Positions 62,661 through 64,000 of a stretch of DNA of 64,000 nt are shown here, one piece after another (the stretch's first letter is position 1; every line of letters starts with the position of its first letter). The translations under genes were made by a program, and so were the position numbers. This DNA comes from Hippasteria phrygiana (lineage: Eukaryota > Echinodermata > Asteroidea > Valvatida > Goniasteridae). Location of the stretch: contig JAZGUH010000361.1 in NCBI GenBank assembly GCA_037893225.1, positions 1 through 64,000 of the forward strand. The letters are read 5' to 3'. The notes under the pieces are model-generated. The model was not told the DNA's origin, did not search any database, and saw only the letters and a program-made list of their open reading frames with translations.

Positions 62661-63510
62661 TCTCAGAACCATGCTCATACTGAAATAATATCAAAATTAG
62701 ACAAAATAGACGGGAAAACGGAGGAGTTAGGTCGACAAAAACTCTTCAGCAGCATCAACTCCACGTACGTACATGCATAGTGTTTGGCTGTAGCATCAAC
62801 CGACTCTACACGTGTACGTCACGGGGTCACGTACATACATTTAACATACATAATGAGCTTTCGCGAAACAGGATAAATGGTTCAGAATAACAACCCTTTA
62901 TTTAAATAAAAAAATTCCTCTCGTCTGCAAACTAATCTCCATCAGTTAAAAGAGTATTTAAACTGTCGGAAAAGTCCAAAAAGTCAAACAAAAAATTGGC
63001 GTTTTAGTTCCTTTTTAACTTTGGACAATTACATTTCCGGAGGAATGTATTCCCATGTAAGAAATGGAATCAAAAGAAGTGTTACAAGAAAATTATTGAT
63101 TTAGAATGCTCCATCGGTCACCTCAGCTGAGGAGGCTAGTTTTACTACACCACTTGAAGCAGTAAATATTTGTATAATTTATATGTCTTCAAGCAAAATT
63201 CACGCGCAGTAAAGATGGAACACGCGCGCACGGCGCTGTGTGCGAAACAAGTTGCTGGTGCGTTCCGGAAAACGTAACAAGTGTGCGTCGAAACAGACGT
63301 GACGATCAACATGGGACGCAAACGCGCAGCTTTTGAATTACCAATGGATTGTGCAGCACTGCGTTTTGCGTATCGCGCAATACGCGGAATTAGAACAGCG
63401 CAACACACGGAGTGTGATATTGGCCGTGCAATATGCCAGTTGCCATGGATCGACCAATCCGGATCGAGGATTCAAGTTTGCTTGAAGATATTGCATGTGA
63501 TGACTTTAGC
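62660..63510. other. Spacer between the direct and inverted repeat arms
   Basis: No gene recognised. Includes at 63105-63150 a piece of the foldback seen at 54470-54655. Confidence 0.5.
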
Positions 63511-63514
63511 ACTC

Positions 63515-64000
63515 CACGAATACATTTTGAATGTGGTGCTGGAGTTCCTCGACTTTTGGTGGAAAATCTACACATAGAAACTTCAGTGGATTATCTCCTC
63601 CAATTTATCCAAAGTTATCAGGGTGGCATCGCAATAAGTTTAACAACGAGATGCACTTACTCGAACATATACCTCGTCCAGTTTGTATAGAGGAATTTCA
63701 CATTAGCCCCCTAGGCCTTCGGCGCACTTCCGGGTTGAAAGCGAGAATGGCAGAGCAAACAAAACAAAACAACGCTTTTCAGCACATTCATTCATGCATG
63801 AATTAATCAGGCCATATAAGGCAGCGCAGGCGCACGATCAGCATGAAGTTGTTTACTGTGACATTGAGATCCTCGTTTTCAAACGCGGAAGTGCGCAGAT
63901 CGGCGCTAAACTCGTCGTTGTGGGATTCATCTATTCGCCGTGTTGGCCGGTGTAATGTACACGTGTATATTGTATGCAGGCATCGTATCAATGTCCCAAA
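63515..64000 (-). repeat. Inverted copy of the 450-474 bp unit, running off the window
   Basis: Reverse complement of the unit: ATTTTGAATGTGGTGCTGGA, then AGTGGATT.TCTCCTCCAA, and near the end GTGTATATTGTATGC. Interrupted after about 63700 by other sequence, and continues at 63935-64000. Confidence 0.8.

Overview
This is animal nuclear DNA: two intron-rich protein-coding genes in a repeat-dense background. The HDAC3 and ERCC6L2 proteins read here resemble vertebrate orthologues closely. Dispersed tRNA-like SINEs, many foldback/MITE-type DNA transposons and AT-rich long introns suggest a marine invertebrate deuterostome, perhaps an echinoderm. That placement is inference; no species can be read from the sequence alone.

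Layout. Positions 1-2040 are upstream and non-coding, with poly-G and poly-C runs and an AT-rich stretch. HDAC3 (class I histone deacetylase) lies on the + strand at 2041-19053 in 11 exons. I could join all exons at GT/AG sites into a 431-residue frame with catalytic and inositol-phosphate contacts intact. Positions 19054-23790 hold the HDAC3 3' end and intergenic repeats. ERCC6L2 (SNF2-family DNA-repair translocase, Tudor domain at the N terminus) lies on the - strand at 59765-23791. Its 23 exons join into a 1565-residue frame. The two genes converge tail to tail. Positions 59766-64000 are non-coding and hold foldback elements and a large repeat with roughly 450-474 bp periodicity, plus an inverted arm running off the window end.

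The genes do not form an operon. Both products act on chromatin: HDAC3 is the catalytic subunit of NCoR/SMRT corepressor complexes, and ERCC6L2 is a DNA-break-repair translocase. Nothing in the sequence shows a functional link beyond adjacency.

The unusual content is in the introns. Non-autonomous DNA transposons with visible target-site duplications (TSDs) are common: hAT-like (8 bp), Mutator-like (9 bp), TTAA-flanked piggyBac-like, TA-flanked pogo/Tigger-like and a gutted PIF/Harbinger with a transposase N-terminal remnant. Several are nested. One hAT-like element sits exactly at the HDAC3 exon 2 donor, so that the donor sequence is its TSD. In ERCC6L2, the 42-bp minisatellite after exon 18 is built of copies of the exon end plus its donor, and a 61-bp repeat after exon 5 may be similar. 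No CRISPR, operon, rRNA or intact autonomous transposon was seen.
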